DNA from: Verrucomicrobia bacterium UBA1412
GTDB lineage: Bacteria; Verrucomicrobiota; Verrucomicrobiia; Limisphaerales; UBA1412
Reading direction: 5' to 3'
DNA: 15,261 nt
Assembly: GCA_002305615.1 (NCBI GenBank)
Contig: DBPU01000072.1
Location: forward strand, 1 to 15,261
Under the pieces are notes generated by a model, which had not been told where the DNA came from, did not search any database, and saw only the letters and a program-made list of their open reading frames with translations. Positions 7,032 through 14,892 of the stretch are shown one piece after another. Each line of letters opens with the position of its first letter. The stretch's first letter is position 1. Both the position numbers and the translations under genes were made by a program.

Positions 7032-7776
7032 AAAAGTGCTGATGAACCGCTCCGGACTTTGGATGGTGCTGGTGCTCTTTTTGCTGATGGGCGGTACGGC
7101 CGGAGCCTGCTGGTATTTCAAGACGCATCAGGTAATGGGCGAGCCGGGAGTGAGGATCGTGGCCGGAGAGCTTTATAATGAGAAAGGGGAGTTGGTCCGG
7201 ACTAATCGGGTCGATTTACCCGAAGATATTGACCAGATCAAGAGTATGCCCTGGCCCATTACGATTCAGGAACTGGATTGGCTGCCGCCCGATACGACGT
7301 ACGGACGGAGGCGTTACCTGGCGCCCGGGGGCCATTTCCTGAGCGATCTGAATGTGGTCGTGATGGGTAAGGACCGGACCAGTATCCATAAGCCGCAGTA
7401 TTGCCTGCCCAGCGGCGGCTTTGAGATCAGTAGCGAGGAGACCATTACGCTGCCGATTACGCTCAAGGACGGCAGTGAGCAGAAGGCGCAATTGATCCGA
7501 GCCGGCCGCACCTTCAAGAACGCGGAGGGGCAGAACCAGGAGATTGGAGCGCTCTTTTTCTATTACTTCGTGACCGATGGCGAGACGACCCCGGACCATG
7601 TCGATATGCTCTGGAGAATCAGCAGGGAGCTGGTCCTGAGCGGCAAAACTCAGCGCTGGGGCTACGTCTCGATGATGACGCTTTATCAGCCCGGCCGGGA
7701 GGAAGAGGCGCTGGAATGGAGCAAAGAGCTCTTGAAAAAAGCGGTCCCTCGTTTCCAGTTTTCGGCCCAGCCGTGA
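7024..7776 (+). CDS. Exosortase-associated EpsI-family protein
   Basis: The product is 250 aa from GTG. A membrane helix at about 11-31 anchors it, with the remainder outside the cytoplasm. Residues 121-133, IHKPQYCLPSGGF, match the EpsI signature H.P..CLP..G(W/F), including His122 and Cys127. ALFFYYFVTDG and the later RW helix are also typical of this domain. EpsI-type proteins accompany exosortases, either as separate genes or fused to their C-terminus, and are thought to help in exopolysaccharide-linked protein sorting; their biochemical role is not settled. The 8-bp overlap with the exosortase gene implies coupled translation and a joint function. Confidence 0.88.
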   Translation: MTRKVLMNRSGLWMVLVLFLLMGGTAGACWYFKTHQVMGEPGVRIVAGELYNEKGELVRTNRVDLPEDIDQIKSMPWPITIQELDWLPPDTTYGRRRYLAPGGHFLSDLNVVVMGKDRTSIHKPQYCLPSGGFEISSEETITLPITLKDGSEQKAQLIRAGRTFKNAEGQNQEIGALFFYYFVTDGETTPDHVDMLWRISRELVLSGKTQRWGYVSMMTLYQPGREEEALEWSKELLKKAVPRFQFSAQP

Positions 7777-7834
7777 GTGGTCCCCAAAAGAGGGTTGCAA
7801 TCGGGGTCTGTTTGAGATAGGTTTTCAAAAGGAT

Positions 7835-8326
7835 ATGTCCAGTGTGGGAGAGCAACTGCGAAGAGCCCGCGAAGCCCGAGGGTTGACGGTGGAGCAAATC
7901 GCTGAAGAGACGAAGTTAATGCTGGCGCAGGTAAAGGCGCTGGAGAGCGGAGATTACTCGGCTTTTCCGGCGATGGTTTATACGCGCGGCTCGATCAAGA
8001 GCTATGCCGATGTCGTCAAGATAGACCCGACCCCTCTTCTGGAGCAGCTCAAGGAAGAGCTACAGGGAAAAACCGGGGATGTTTCTCAGCCATATTCCGA
8101 GAATATGGGTGAGGATGGCCTTTTCTGGCGTCTGTTGATGGCGGTCAAAACGGTGATGCCGCTGGTGGTGATTGCGCTCATTCTGGGTGGTGCGGTTATC
8201 GGTTACACTCTCTGGAAGAACCAGCAGGGCAAGGACCCTCTGATGGCGCTGGGTAACGGGCGTTATGAAGGGGCGACTCAGGCCGAGCATGTGGTGGAGA
8301 CCCTCTCGCTGCCGCCGCTTCCTTAA
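7835..8326 (+). CDS. Short RodZ-like protein: HTH domain plus one membrane helix
   Basis: The product is 163 aa. Residues 5-67 form the RodZ-type helix-turn-helix: GEQLRRAREARGLTVEQIAEET, then VKALESGDYSAFPA, Y.RG.I..YA and LDP-like IDPTPLLEQ. A membrane helix at about 107-127 follows, with a tail of only about 35 residues. Full RodZ is roughly twice as long and ends in a beta-rich periplasmic domain (DUF4115), which is absent here. RodZ links MreB to the cell-wall elongation machinery through its HTH. AAGGA stands only 1 nt before the ATG; the in-frame GTG at 7844 would have better spacing, so the exact start is open. It is encoded 58 bp after the EpsI-family gene. Confidence 0.8.
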   Translation: MSSVGEQLRRAREARGLTVEQIAEETKLMLAQVKALESGDYSAFPAMVYTRGSIKSYADVVKIDPTPLLEQLKEELQGKTGDVSQPYSENMGEDGLFWRLLMAVKTVMPLVVIALILGGAVIGYTLWKNQQGKDPLMALGNGRYEGATQAEHVVETLSLPPLP

Positions 8327-8425
8327 GCGGTGAGGCTTCCGGACAATCCGGATTATATTCGCAAATTTTGAGCCCGGCGGACGACCCCGGAGAGATTGGA
8401 TTCCGTATTTAATCAGAAGGGTGAC

Positions 8426-8464
8426 TCCGGCGCGGTTTGGGTTTTTTCCTTCTTCCACGCCGGA
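8426..8464 (+). promoter_or_regulatory. Leader hairpin touching the mfd ribosome binding site
   Basis: TCCGGCG (8426-8432) pairs with CGCCGGA (8458-8464), and GG/CC extends the stem past one mismatch; the loop is 19 nt and pyrimidine-rich. AAGGAG (8465-8470) follows at once. In GC-rich DNA this could be chance. The 152-bp gap 8327-8478 also holds TCCGGA-CAA-TCCGGA (8338-8352) but no T-run, so I do not call a terminator, and I see no convincing promoter. Confidence 0.35.
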
Positions 8465-8478
8465 AAGGAGAGATAGAA

Positions 8479-11400
8479 ATGCAGGAGAAACGACGGCATT
8501 GGAACGATGCCTGGAGTTCCATATTGGAGGATTTTCCCGAAGGCTCGGTTTTACCCCTGGATGGGGTTGACCCGAGCGCGGCTCCGTTTTTGGCGGATCA
8601 GTTGAGGCGTCTGGGCCGGTATTCCCTCCTGGCGGTCAATGGAGGAGCCCGAAATCAGGAGCTCTTTCATCAGGATATGCTCTCCTGGAGCTCTCTGGAT
8701 TCAAAAAACTCCAATTCCAACGGGATCTATTATTTTCCTTCCTGGGAAGTTCTGCCCGAGGAAGAGCGTCTGCCCGAAGCCGAGACTCTGGGCGAGCGGC
8801 TCCAGACATTGATCGGGTTGCGGGGTCTGCGCCGGAGCTCTGAGCCTGCCTGCGTGGTGGCTCAGGTGGATTCGATTCTTCAGAAAACTTTTTCTCCTTC
8901 CTGTTTCGAGCAGTATTTATGCACCTTGAAAGTGGGTGAGGAGTGCGACCCGCTGGCGCTCCTGGATAAACTCGAGAGCTGGGGCTATGACCCGGTGGCG
9001 AAGGTAGCCCAGAAAGGCGAGTTCGCGGTCCGCGGCGGAATCGTGGATATCTACCCGCTCTCAAGCCTCTGGCCGGTGCGGATTGAATTTTTCGGTAAAG
9101 AGGTGGAGTCGATGCGTGAATTCGACCCCAATACGCAGATATCCCGGCAGACGCTCGAGGAGGTCCTGATCGCTCCGGCAGGGGAGATGGGGATTCTGAG
9201 GCGGCAGATGAGTGCACTGGCACCGGAGGATAAGCTCGAGCGGTACGCGCTTCCTTTGTTGGACTGGTTTGCCGGTGAATCGTTCCTCCTTATCACCGAC
9301 CCGGGCAAGGTCTGGGATAGCCTCAATCTTTTTCGATCCCAGCCCGGAAGCTGGAGCCCGCTCATTCAGGAGTGGGAATTTCTGATAGCGGATTTTCTGA
9401 AGCGCGGTGGACGCATTCTCCTGGTGGGGGATAGCGACGTGATTGATCTCTATAATCTCCTGGGAGAGGGTGTCCGTATTCTGGAGAAGCGAATTCTGCG
9501 GATGGAACCGCCGGAGCTTTACACACCGTTCCCGGCAGAAGGGAGTCTGGAGCTCCTGGACCAGCATCGTGAGCGGCTCTTCCGGCAGATGCTGGAATGG
9601 GAAAAAGAGGGGTATCAATGCCGTATCAGTTTTACGAACCCGGGCGAGGATATCCGGATCCATGAGCTCTGGAGCGATCACGTTCTGGGGCGGCAGGTGC
9701 CCGAGCTCGTGCAGGCGGCCATTTCCAAGGGTGTGGTGGCGCCTGAGCTCAAGTTCGTGCTGGTGAGCGACAACGATATTTTCTGCCGGCGCAAAACTCA
9801 ACGCTCCCGTCGACAGCGTAAGGCCCAGGCGATCCAGAGCCGCTCGCAGTTGGAGATCGATTTTGACCATATTGAAGAGGGCGATATCGTGGTGCATCTG
9901 CAGCATGGCATCGCCAAATATCAGGGAATTGGCAGGATGCCCCAGGGAGCGGGCCGGCGTCATCCATGCATCACCGATTCGCCCGAGTGCCTTATTCTGG
10001 AATTCGCCGCCGATGACCCTTTCGAGCCGCCGCCGCGCCTCTACGTGCCGGTAACCGAGGCGCATCTGGTCAATAAATATATCGGTGTGGGACGTGCCCA
10101 GCCGCCTCTGAGCCGATTGGGCGGCAAGCGCTGGAAGGCAGCCCGAGCCCAGGCGGAAAAGGCGATTGAGGATGTGGCCAGCGATATGTTGCGAGTGCAG
10201 GCGTTGCGCGAGGCCGAGAAAGGTTTCGCTTTCGCGCCGGACTCGGAGTGGCAGCATATTTTCGAGAACGCTTTCGAATACGAGGAGACGCCCGATCAGC
10301 TCCAGGCGATTCTGGATACCAAGAGGGATATGGAGGGAGCGCGGCCGATGGACCGGCTGGTTTGCGGCGATGTCGGTTTCGGCAAGACGGAGGTGGCTAT
10401 CCGGGCCGCTTTTAAAGCGGTGATGTCGGGTAAGCAGGTGGCCGTGCTGGCACCGACGACAGTTCTGGTGCAGCAGCATTTCAATACGTTCCGCGAGAGA
10501 ATGGCCGGCTACCCCTTCCGCATCGAAAATATATCGCGCTTCCGGAGCCGCAAGGATCAGAATGAGACGATCCGGCAACTGGCTCTGGGCGGAATCGATA
10601 TCGTGGTCGGTACTCATCGGCTGATCCAGAAAGATGTTCACTTCAAAGACCTGGGCCTCTTCATCGTGGATGAGGAGCAGCGCTTCGGCGTCCGGCAAAA
10701 GGAGCGGATTAAGAAACTCAAAGCCTTAATCGACGTCCTGACGCTGACGGCGACGCCGATTCCCCGGACTCTCTACATGGCGCTCTCGGGCGTCAAGTCG
10801 ATGAGCTGCATCCAGACGCCTCCGCAGGAGCGCTTGCCGGTGAAGACGGTCGTCTGCCAGTATAGCGACGAGGTGATCGAGCAGGCAATCCGGCATGAGC
10901 TCAACCGCCAGGGGCAGGTCTTCTTCCTGCACAATCGGGTGACGAGTATCCAGAGCGTGGAGCTTAAATTGCGCAAGCTGGTGCCGCAGGCTCGAATCGC
11001 AGTGGGCCACGGGCAGATGGAGAGCGATGAGCTCGAAGAGGTGATGTCGAAATTCGTCAACGGCGAGGTGGATATTCTCCTTTCGACGACGATTATCGAG
11101 AGCGGGCTGGATATCCCCAATGCCAACACCATCATCATAGACCGGGCCGACCATTTCGGTTTGAGCGAGCTTTACCAGTTGCGCGGACGTGTGGGCCGCT
11201 ATCGCCATCAGGCTTATGCCTACCTGCTTATTCCGCGTCACGCAGCCCTTCTGGCCGATGCCCGTAAGCGCATCTCGGCCATCAAACAATATTCGCGACT
11301 GGGCTCCGGGTTCAAGATCGCCATGCGCGACCTGGAGATTCGCGGTGCGGGCAATCTCCTGGGCTCGGAGCAGAGCGGCCATATTACGGCTATCGGTTTT

Positions 11401-11892
11401 GACCTCTACTGCAAGCTGCTCCAGGAATCGATCAGCCGCTTCAAAGGTGAGAAGCCCGAGGAGCGGGTGGAGACCCGGATTCATCTGGATTTCCTCCTGC
11501 CGGAGGACCAGAATGGCGTCAGTGGAGTACCGACGGATTCGAGCCAGCTGATTCCCTTATCCTATATAAATGACCCGGTTCAGCGGCTGGAGATTTACCG
11601 TCGCCTGGCCCAGGCCCGTTCCGTTGAGGAGTTGGCGCCGCTGGAGGAAGAGCTCCGGGACCGCTTCGGCAAGCTGCCCGCCGGCGTGAAACATCTCCTC
11701 ATGGTCTACCGGGTGCGGGTAATCGCCTCACGGAAGCGAATTACCGAAATCGAATCCCGTGAGAACAAGGTCAGCATCGTGCGTAACGGCGCGCCGCTCA
11801 TGGTCCATGGCCGGCTGCCGCGCTTTGCGCAGAAAACGACCCAGGGCAGGTTGAAAGAGTTGCTGGCCCTGGTTGAGAGTCTTTCTATATAA
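8479..11892 (+). CDS. mfd: Transcription-repair coupling factor Mfd
   Basis: The product is 1137 aa from ATG at 8479, which has AAGGAG 8 nt upstream; the frame opens 14 codons earlier at an ATG without a ribosome site. Mfd is an ATP-driven translocase that dislodges RNA polymerase stalled at DNA damage and recruits UvrA. The UvrB-like N-terminus is seen in YYFPSWEVLPEEERLP and RGGIVDIYPLSSLWPVRIEFFG. The CarD-like RNA-polymerase-interaction domain starts near 464 (EGDIVVHLQHGIAKYQGI). The helicase core has Walker A GDVGFGKT (630-637), DEEQ (731-734), TLTATPIPRT (755-764) and QLRGRVGR (900-907). The C-terminal TRCF domain is present near 1010-1110. Length is normal. A small extra Pro-rich stretch (DDPFEPPPR) sits in the polymerase-interaction domain. 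Confidence 0.98.
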   Translation: MQEKRRHWNDAWSSILEDFPEGSVLPLDGVDPSAAPFLADQLRRLGRYSLLAVNGGARNQELFHQDMLSWSSLDSKNSNSNGIYYFPSWEVLPEEERLPEAETLGERLQTLIGLRGLRRSSEPACVVAQVDSILQKTFSPSCFEQYLCTLKVGEECDPLALLDKLESWGYDPVAKVAQKGEFAVRGGIVDIYPLSSLWPVRIEFFGKEVESMREFDPNTQISRQTLEEVLIAPAGEMGILRRQMSALAPEDKLERYALPLLDWFAGESFLLITDPGKVWDSLNLFRSQPGSWSPLIQEWEFLIADFLKRGGRILLVGDSDVIDLYNLLGEGVRILEKRILRMEPPELYTPFPAEGSLELLDQHRERLFRQMLEWEKEGYQCRISFTNPGEDIRIHELWSDHVLGRQVPELVQAAISKGVVAPELKFVLVSDNDIFCRRKTQRSRRQRKAQAIQSRSQLEIDFDHIEEGDIVVHLQHGIAKYQGIGRMPQGAGRRHPCITDSPECLILEFAADDPFEPPPRLYVPVTEAHLVNKYIGVGRAQPPLSRLGGKRWKAARAQAEKAIEDVASDMLRVQALREAEKGFAFAPDSEWQHIFENAFEYEETPDQLQAILDTKRDMEGARPMDRLVCGDVGFGKTEVAIRAAFKAVMSGKQVAVLAPTTVLVQQHFNTFRERMAGYPFRIENISRFRSRKDQNETIRQLALGGIDIVVGTHRLIQKDVHFKDLGLFIVDEEQRFGVRQKERIKKLKALIDVLTLTATPIPRTLYMALSGVKSMSCIQTPPQERLPVKTVVCQYSDEVIEQAIRHELNRQGQVFFLHNRVTSIQSVELKLRKLVPQARIAVGHGQMESDELEEVMSKFVNGEVDILLSTTIIESGLDIPNANTIIIDRADHFGLSELYQLRGRVGRYRHQAYAYLLIPRHAALLADARKRISAIKQYSRLGSGFKIAMRDLEIRGAGNLLGSEQSGHITAIGFDLYCKLLQESISRFKGEKPEERVETRIHLDFLLPEDQNGVSGVPTDSSQLIPLSYINDPVQRLEIYRRLAQARSVEELAPLEEELRDRFGKLPAGVKHLLMVYRVRVIASRKRITEIESRENKVSIVRNGAPLMVHGRLPRFAQKTTQGRLKELLALVESLSI

Positions 11893-11910
11893 CCAACAGA
11901 ATGTAAGGAA

Positions 11911-12693
11911 ATGAAAAGAACCAAAACAGATTTGAAAAATAAATGGGTGGTCATTACCGGGGCCTCCAGCGGATTTGGCAGAGCGGCCACCGTGGCCTTT
12001 GGCTCGGCCGGAGCTCAATTGATGCTGGGTGCACGCCGGCTCGACCGACTCCAGGAGACCGCACGGCTGGCAACTGAGGCCGGGGCTGCCTCCGTCTGCC
12101 CTCTTTATCTGGATGTGAGCAGCACTCCCAGTGTGGAAGAGTTCGGCAATGCCCTGATCGAGAGAACGCAGGAGGTGCAGGTTCTCGTCAATAATGCCGG
12201 AGGTGCCCTGGGAGTGGATCCCGTTCTTGAGGGTAAGGACGAAGATTGGGAAACGATGTTCCAAACCAATGTGCTGGGGCTCCTGCGTGTCAGCCGCAAG
12301 GTCATACCGCTCATGCTCAAGACCGAAGGCGCCCTGGTGATCAATGTCGGCTCCATCGCCGGCCGGGTCGCTTATGAAGGCGGCAGCGCCTACTGTGGAG
12401 CCAAGGCGGCGGAGCTGCAGATCAGCAAAGCGCTGCGGCTGGAGCTCTGCGGCACGCCGGTCCGGGTGACCAGTCTGGACCCCGGGATGGCCGAAACCGA
12501 TTTCTCGCTGGTGCGCTACAAAGGCAATGAGAATAAGGCCAAGGAAGTCTATCGCGGTTTGGAGGCGCTCAGCGCGGAGGATATCGCCGAAACGATGCTC
12601 TGGCTGGCAGAGCGGCCCGCCCATATTTGCGTGGATGAATTGGTAATTAAACCGACGGCACAGGCTGCTCCGCATAAGGTTTTTCGTAAATAA
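11911..12693 (+). CDS. Short-chain dehydrogenase/reductase, YdfG-like
   Basis: The product is 260 aa, the usual length of a classical SDR. The Rossmann motif TGASSGFG is at 16-23, NNAG at 94-97, and the catalytic set Ser148, Tyr161, Lys165 (YCGAK) is complete. ARRLDRL after the second strand places Arg residues where NADP-preferring members have them. LDPGMAETDF and the C-terminal helices resemble the YdfG/serine-3-dehydrogenase group (reduction or oxidation of small 3-hydroxy acids), but the substrate cannot be fixed. AAGGA stands just before the ATG, 18 bp after the mfd stop, so read-through from mfd is likely. Confidence 0.9.
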   Translation: MKRTKTDLKNKWVVITGASSGFGRAATVAFGSAGAQLMLGARRLDRLQETARLATEAGAASVCPLYLDVSSTPSVEEFGNALIERTQEVQVLVNNAGGALGVDPVLEGKDEDWETMFQTNVLGLLRVSRKVIPLMLKTEGALVINVGSIAGRVAYEGGSAYCGAKAAELQISKALRLELCGTPVRVTSLDPGMAETDFSLVRYKGNENKAKEVYRGLEALSAEDIAETMLWLAERPAHICVDELVIKPTAQAAPHKVFRK

Positions 12694-12742
12694 ATCACTG
12701 TGATAAATTTTTTCAGGTTGAAGGAATTCAGTCTACCTGTGT

Positions 12743-12771
12743 TTGACAACCTTGAATTTGTGGACTACTTT
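12743..12771 (+). promoter_or_regulatory. Promoter of array gene 1 (TTGACA-17-TACTTT)
   Basis: A perfect -35 (12743-12748) lies 17 bp from TACTTT (12766-12771). The same layout recurs at 13852 and 14838, and the spacer sequence is also largely shared with the second copy. Confidence 0.75.
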
Positions 12772-12775
12772 CCCA

Positions 12776-12799
12776 GCGTGCTTCTAAGAGGAAGCACGC
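12776..12799 (+). promoter_or_regulatory. 5'-terminal stem-loop of array mRNA 1
   Basis: GCGTGCTTC and GAAGCACGC form a perfect 9-bp stem with a TAAGAG loop. It begins 5 nt after the -10 box, at about the predicted transcription start, so the transcript would begin with it. There is no T-run, so it is not a terminator. A role in mRNA stability or as a regulator site is inferred. Confidence 0.7.
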
Positions 12800-12805
12800 C
12801 GGGTG

Positions 12806-12815
12806 AGACCGGTTT
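12806..12815 (+). promoter_or_regulatory. Conserved AGAC(C/T)GGTT leader box
   Basis: AGACCGGTTT here recurs as AGACTGGTTT at 13932-13941 and AGACCGGTTC at 14901-14910. Each copy lies between the 5' stem-loop and the start codon. Preserved bases in otherwise diverged leaders suggest a function; its nature is unknown. Confidence 0.5.
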
Positions 12816-12855
12816 GTCTTATTAACTCTGTTTGAAGACATGTGAGACAATGTTT

Positions 12856-13587
12856 ATGAAAAAAATAGTTTCTATATTGTGTATTGCTGCGGCGTTTATA
12901 TTCGCCTCACAGACTAAGGCGGATGACACCTATGGCATACACTACAATAACACGGGTCCCTGGGTTCCCGGTTATTGGGAGAATCCTGATACAGGAGAGC
13001 AATCCAGTACATGGCAATCCGGATGGACACAGGTTCCCGGGCATAACGACACGATTGGCGCCTGGCACCTGAACCCCACCGGTCAGGCCTATACAGCTTT
13101 GAAGGATTCTTCCCTGTCATTGAATATTGAAAGGAACGATACTGATAGTGGATTCAGTTACGGTACTTTCGAATACGATTCAGGCACGGGGCAGATCGTA
13201 GCCAATAGCGAAGTCTTTATTGGTTCTGTCGGAGCGGGTGAGCTGGGCAGCGGGGTTTCGGTTGCCTACACCGCCGGTGATCTTGCCGGTGTCTGGGTGG
13301 AGATCGAAGGCCAGAAATATTACAGCCAGGGTACACTCAATGTGAACCACAATACCGAGACTTACAAAGGTGATGCCCCCGAAGGTTCAGCTTATCTCTG
13401 GTTTGACAATGCTGCCAGTTGGCCGGGACAAGATCCGAACGCATCGATCAAATTCCTCGTAACAGGCGTAGCTCCTGCCTCCAGCGGGGCTCCCTTACCG
13501 GGAGTTTTGGCGACGGTAGCGCTCTGCGGTGCCGTTGGCGGTTACCTTCGGAGAAAGAAAAGCGTAGGCCGTATCGCCCGGGAATAG
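12856..13587 (+). CDS. Secreted PEP-CTERM-like sorting protein, array gene 1
   Basis: The product is 243 aa from the ATG at 12856, the only start shared in position by all three paralogues; ATG at 12850 and TTG at 12832 are also in frame. Residues 1-22 form a signal peptide (MKKIVSILCIAAAF, cut near KADD). Residues 27-71 are a Trp-rich module (GPWVPGYW, STWQSGWTQVPG). The middle, 79-200, is a beta-rich domain with no recognised family. The tail is tripartite: PLPG (213-216), a hydrophobic helix (217-231) and RRKK (232-235), the layout of exosortase substrates. It is inferred to be anchored transiently, then processed by the exosortase at 6003-7031 and moved to the cell surface or matrix. Confidence 0.82.
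   Translation: MKKIVSILCIAAAFIFASQTKADDTYGIHYNNTGPWVPGYWENPDTGEQSSTWQSGWTQVPGHNDTIGAWHLNPTGQAYTALKDSSLSLNIERNDTDSGFSYGTFEYDSGTGQIVANSEVFIGSVGAGELGSGVSVAYTAGDLAGVWVEIEGQKYYSQGTLNVNHNTETYKGDAPEGSAYLWFDNAASWPGQDPNASIKFLVTGVAPASSGAPLPGVLATVALCGAVGGYLRRKKSVGRIARE
13084..13235 (+). repeat. 152-bp block identical to 14210-14361
   Basis: Position-by-position reading finds no difference between the two blocks, which cover residues about 78-128 of array proteins 1 and 2. On both sides synonymous and replacement changes appear at once. The offset is 1126 bp. This pattern suggests gene conversion, and the direct repeat also allows deletion or fusion by recombination. Confidence 0.9.
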
Positions 13588-13627
13588 TTTAAGCAAATCG
13601 GTTTAACCGAAAAGCGAAAGCGTAAAA

Positions 13628-13659
13628 GCCGCTCTCATTAAAACGGGGCGGTTTTTTTT
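13628..13659 (+). terminator. Rho-independent terminator of array gene 1
   Basis: CCGCTCT pairs with GGGGCGG (two G-U pairs) over an A-rich loop, followed by eight T. The preceding stretch, from the stop codon on, is nearly identical to that after gene 2. Confidence 0.85.
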
Positions 13660-13660
13660 G

Positions 13661-13851
13661 TCTGATATCCATCCCTGGAAGGATGGGAAAAAGAGTGAAT
13701 AATCGCTTTGAAAGGGAGAAAGCGTGCCTGATTTCTTAAGCTGCTCTGGTTTTAAAGTATTTTTGTAAGCCTCTGATGTGGAGTGTGCTTTATTTGAAAT
13801 ATCTCGCTACTATGATTTATTCAAAAAAATCGAAAATCGATTCTTATCCGT
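13661..13851. other. Spacer between array cassettes 1 and 2
   Basis: I see no gene in this AT-rich spacer. It holds a perfect 6-bp stem, CCATCC and GGATGG (13669-13686, loop CTGGAA), just after the terminator. It also holds the inverted repeat AATCGA-AAA-TCGATT (13828-13842), which ends 9 bp before the -35 box of gene 2 and could be an operator or UP-like element. The latter is absent upstream of copies 1 and 3. Confidence 0.5.
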
Positions 13852-13880
13852 TTGACAACCTTGACTCTGTAGACTACATT
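13852..13880 (+). promoter_or_regulatory. Promoter of array gene 2 (TTGACA-17-TACATT)
   Basis: A perfect -35 at 13852-13857 and TACATT at 13875-13880 are separated by 17 bp. The spacer begins ACCTTGA, as in copy 1. Confidence 0.75.
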
Positions 13881-13885
13881 TACAT

Positions 13886-13907
13886 CGTGCTTCTATGAGG
13901 ATGCGCG
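13886..13907 (+). promoter_or_regulatory. 5'-terminal stem-loop of array mRNA 2
   Basis: CGTGCTTC and GATGCGCG form seven pairs out of eight (one G-U, one T-T mismatch) around a TATGAG loop. It begins 5 nt after the -10 box, exactly as in copy 1. An 18-nt stretch absent from copy 1 separates it from the AGACTGGTTT box. Confidence 0.6.
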
Positions 13908-13981
13908 TCGGATGAGCCCTTAGTATGGGTGAGACTGGTTTGCGTTATCAACTCAGAATGAAGCCACGTGAAACGATGTTT

Positions 13982-14740
13982 ATGAAGAAAATAGTTTCTA
14001 TATTGTGCATTGCTGCGGCGTTCGTGTTTGCCTCTCAGGCTATGGCGGATGATACCTACGGCATACACTACAATAACACGGGGCCCTGGGTTCCCGGTTA
14101 TTGGGAGGATCCCAACACGGGAGAGCATTCCAGTACATGGAAATCCGGATGGACACAGGTTCCCGGGTATAACGACACGATTGGCGCTTGGAAGCTCAAT
14201 GAGACCCAGCAGGCCTATACAGCTTTGAAGGATTCTTCCCTGTCATTGAATATTGAAAGGAACGATACTGATAGTGGATTCAGTTACGGTACTTTCGAAT
14301 ACGATTCAGGCACGGGGCAGATCGTAGCCAATAGCGAAGTCTTTATTGGTTCTGTCGGAGCCGGTGAATTGGGCAACGGAGTTTCGGTTGCTTACAGCGC
14401 CGGTGATCTTGCCGGTGTTTGGGTAGAGATTGAAGGCGTGAAATATTACAGCCAGGGTACACTCAATGCGAACCACAATACCGAGACTTTTCAGGGAGAA
14501 GCCCCCGAAGGTTCTGCCTACATTTGGTTTGATGACAGCGCCAGTTGGCCCGGACAGGACCCGGTGACAAAAGGTAAGAAAACGACCCCCGGCGCGGCAG
14601 TCAAAATCCTCGTGACCGGTGTGGCTCCTGCTTCCAGCGGGGCTCCGTTGCCGGGAGTTCTTGCGACCATGGCGATCTGCGGTGCTGTTGGCGGGTATCT
14701 CCGTAGAAAGAAAAACGCAGCCCGTGTCGATCAGGAATAA
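13982..14740 (+). CDS. Secreted PEP-CTERM-like sorting protein, array gene 2
   Basis: The product is 252 aa, closely similar to array protein 1 over its full length. It has a signal peptide (1-22, MADD at the cut), the Trp-rich module (27-71), the beta-rich middle, and the tail PLPG (222-225), helix, RRKK (241-244). It differs by a Lys/Thr-rich insertion near 195-206 (VTKGKKTTPGAAV in place of NASI), just before the sorting tail. The start is the ATG aligned with copy 1; longer in-frame starts at 13976, 13958 and 13925 are less likely since copy 3 does not keep them. The gene has its own promoter and terminator, so it is a separate transcription unit. Confidence 0.82.
   Translation: MKKIVSILCIAAAFVFASQAMADDTYGIHYNNTGPWVPGYWEDPNTGEHSSTWKSGWTQVPGYNDTIGAWKLNETQQAYTALKDSSLSLNIERNDTDSGFSYGTFEYDSGTGQIVANSEVFIGSVGAGELGNGVSVAYSAGDLAGVWVEIEGVKYYSQGTLNANHNTETFQGEAPEGSAYIWFDDSASWPGQDPVTKGKKTTPGAAVKILVTGVAPASSGAPLPGVLATMAICGAVGGYLRRKKNAARVDQE
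14210..14361 (+). repeat. 152-bp block identical to 13084-13235
   Basis: This is the second copy of the identical tract. Identity stops on the right at ggagcGggt versus ggagcCggt. On the left it stops at the codons before CAGGCCTATAC. Confidence 0.9.
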
Positions 14741-14780
14741 TTTAAGCAAATCGGGTTAACCGAAAAGCGAAAGCGTAAAA

Positions 14781-14813
14781 GCCGCTCTCATTAAAAACGA
14801 GGGCGGTTTTTTT
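14781..14813 (+). terminator. Rho-independent terminator of array gene 2
   Basis: CCGCTCTC pairs with GAGGGCGG (one G-U) and is followed by seven T. Compared with copy 1, the stem gains an extra C-G pair and a T-A pair replaces a G-U, so pairing is kept. Confidence 0.88.
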
Positions 14814-14837
14814 CTTCAAAAAAAAGAGCATCCCCGT

Positions 14838-14866
14838 TTGACAAACTCAAAATCCCACACTAGCTT
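14838..14866 (+). promoter_or_regulatory. Promoter of array gene 3 (TTGACA-17-TAGCTT)
   Basis: TTGACA (14838-14843) and TAGCTT (14861-14866) are 17 bp apart. Beyond these boxes the sequence differs from copies 1 and 2, which supports selection on the boxes and spacing. Confidence 0.65.
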
Positions 14867-14872
14867 CCTATC

Positions 14873-14892
14873 GTACCTCTTTGAGAGTGTAC
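14873..14892 (+). promoter_or_regulatory. 5'-terminal stem-loop of array mRNA 3
   Basis: GTACCTCT pairs with AGAG and GTAC around a TTG loop, with one bulged T: eight pairs. The sequence is unlike stems 1 and 2, but the place, 6 nt after the -10 box, is the same. Confidence 0.55.

Noticed and set aside
9061..10698. 545-codon open frame on the minus strand inside mfd
   Set aside because: It lies wholly opposite the well-supported Mfd frame, shows no known motif, and reflects GC-rich codon structure.
12690..12716. ATCACTGTGAT followed by a T-run after the dehydrogenase gene
   Set aside because: Only four base pairs can form around a 3-nt loop; too weak to call a terminator.
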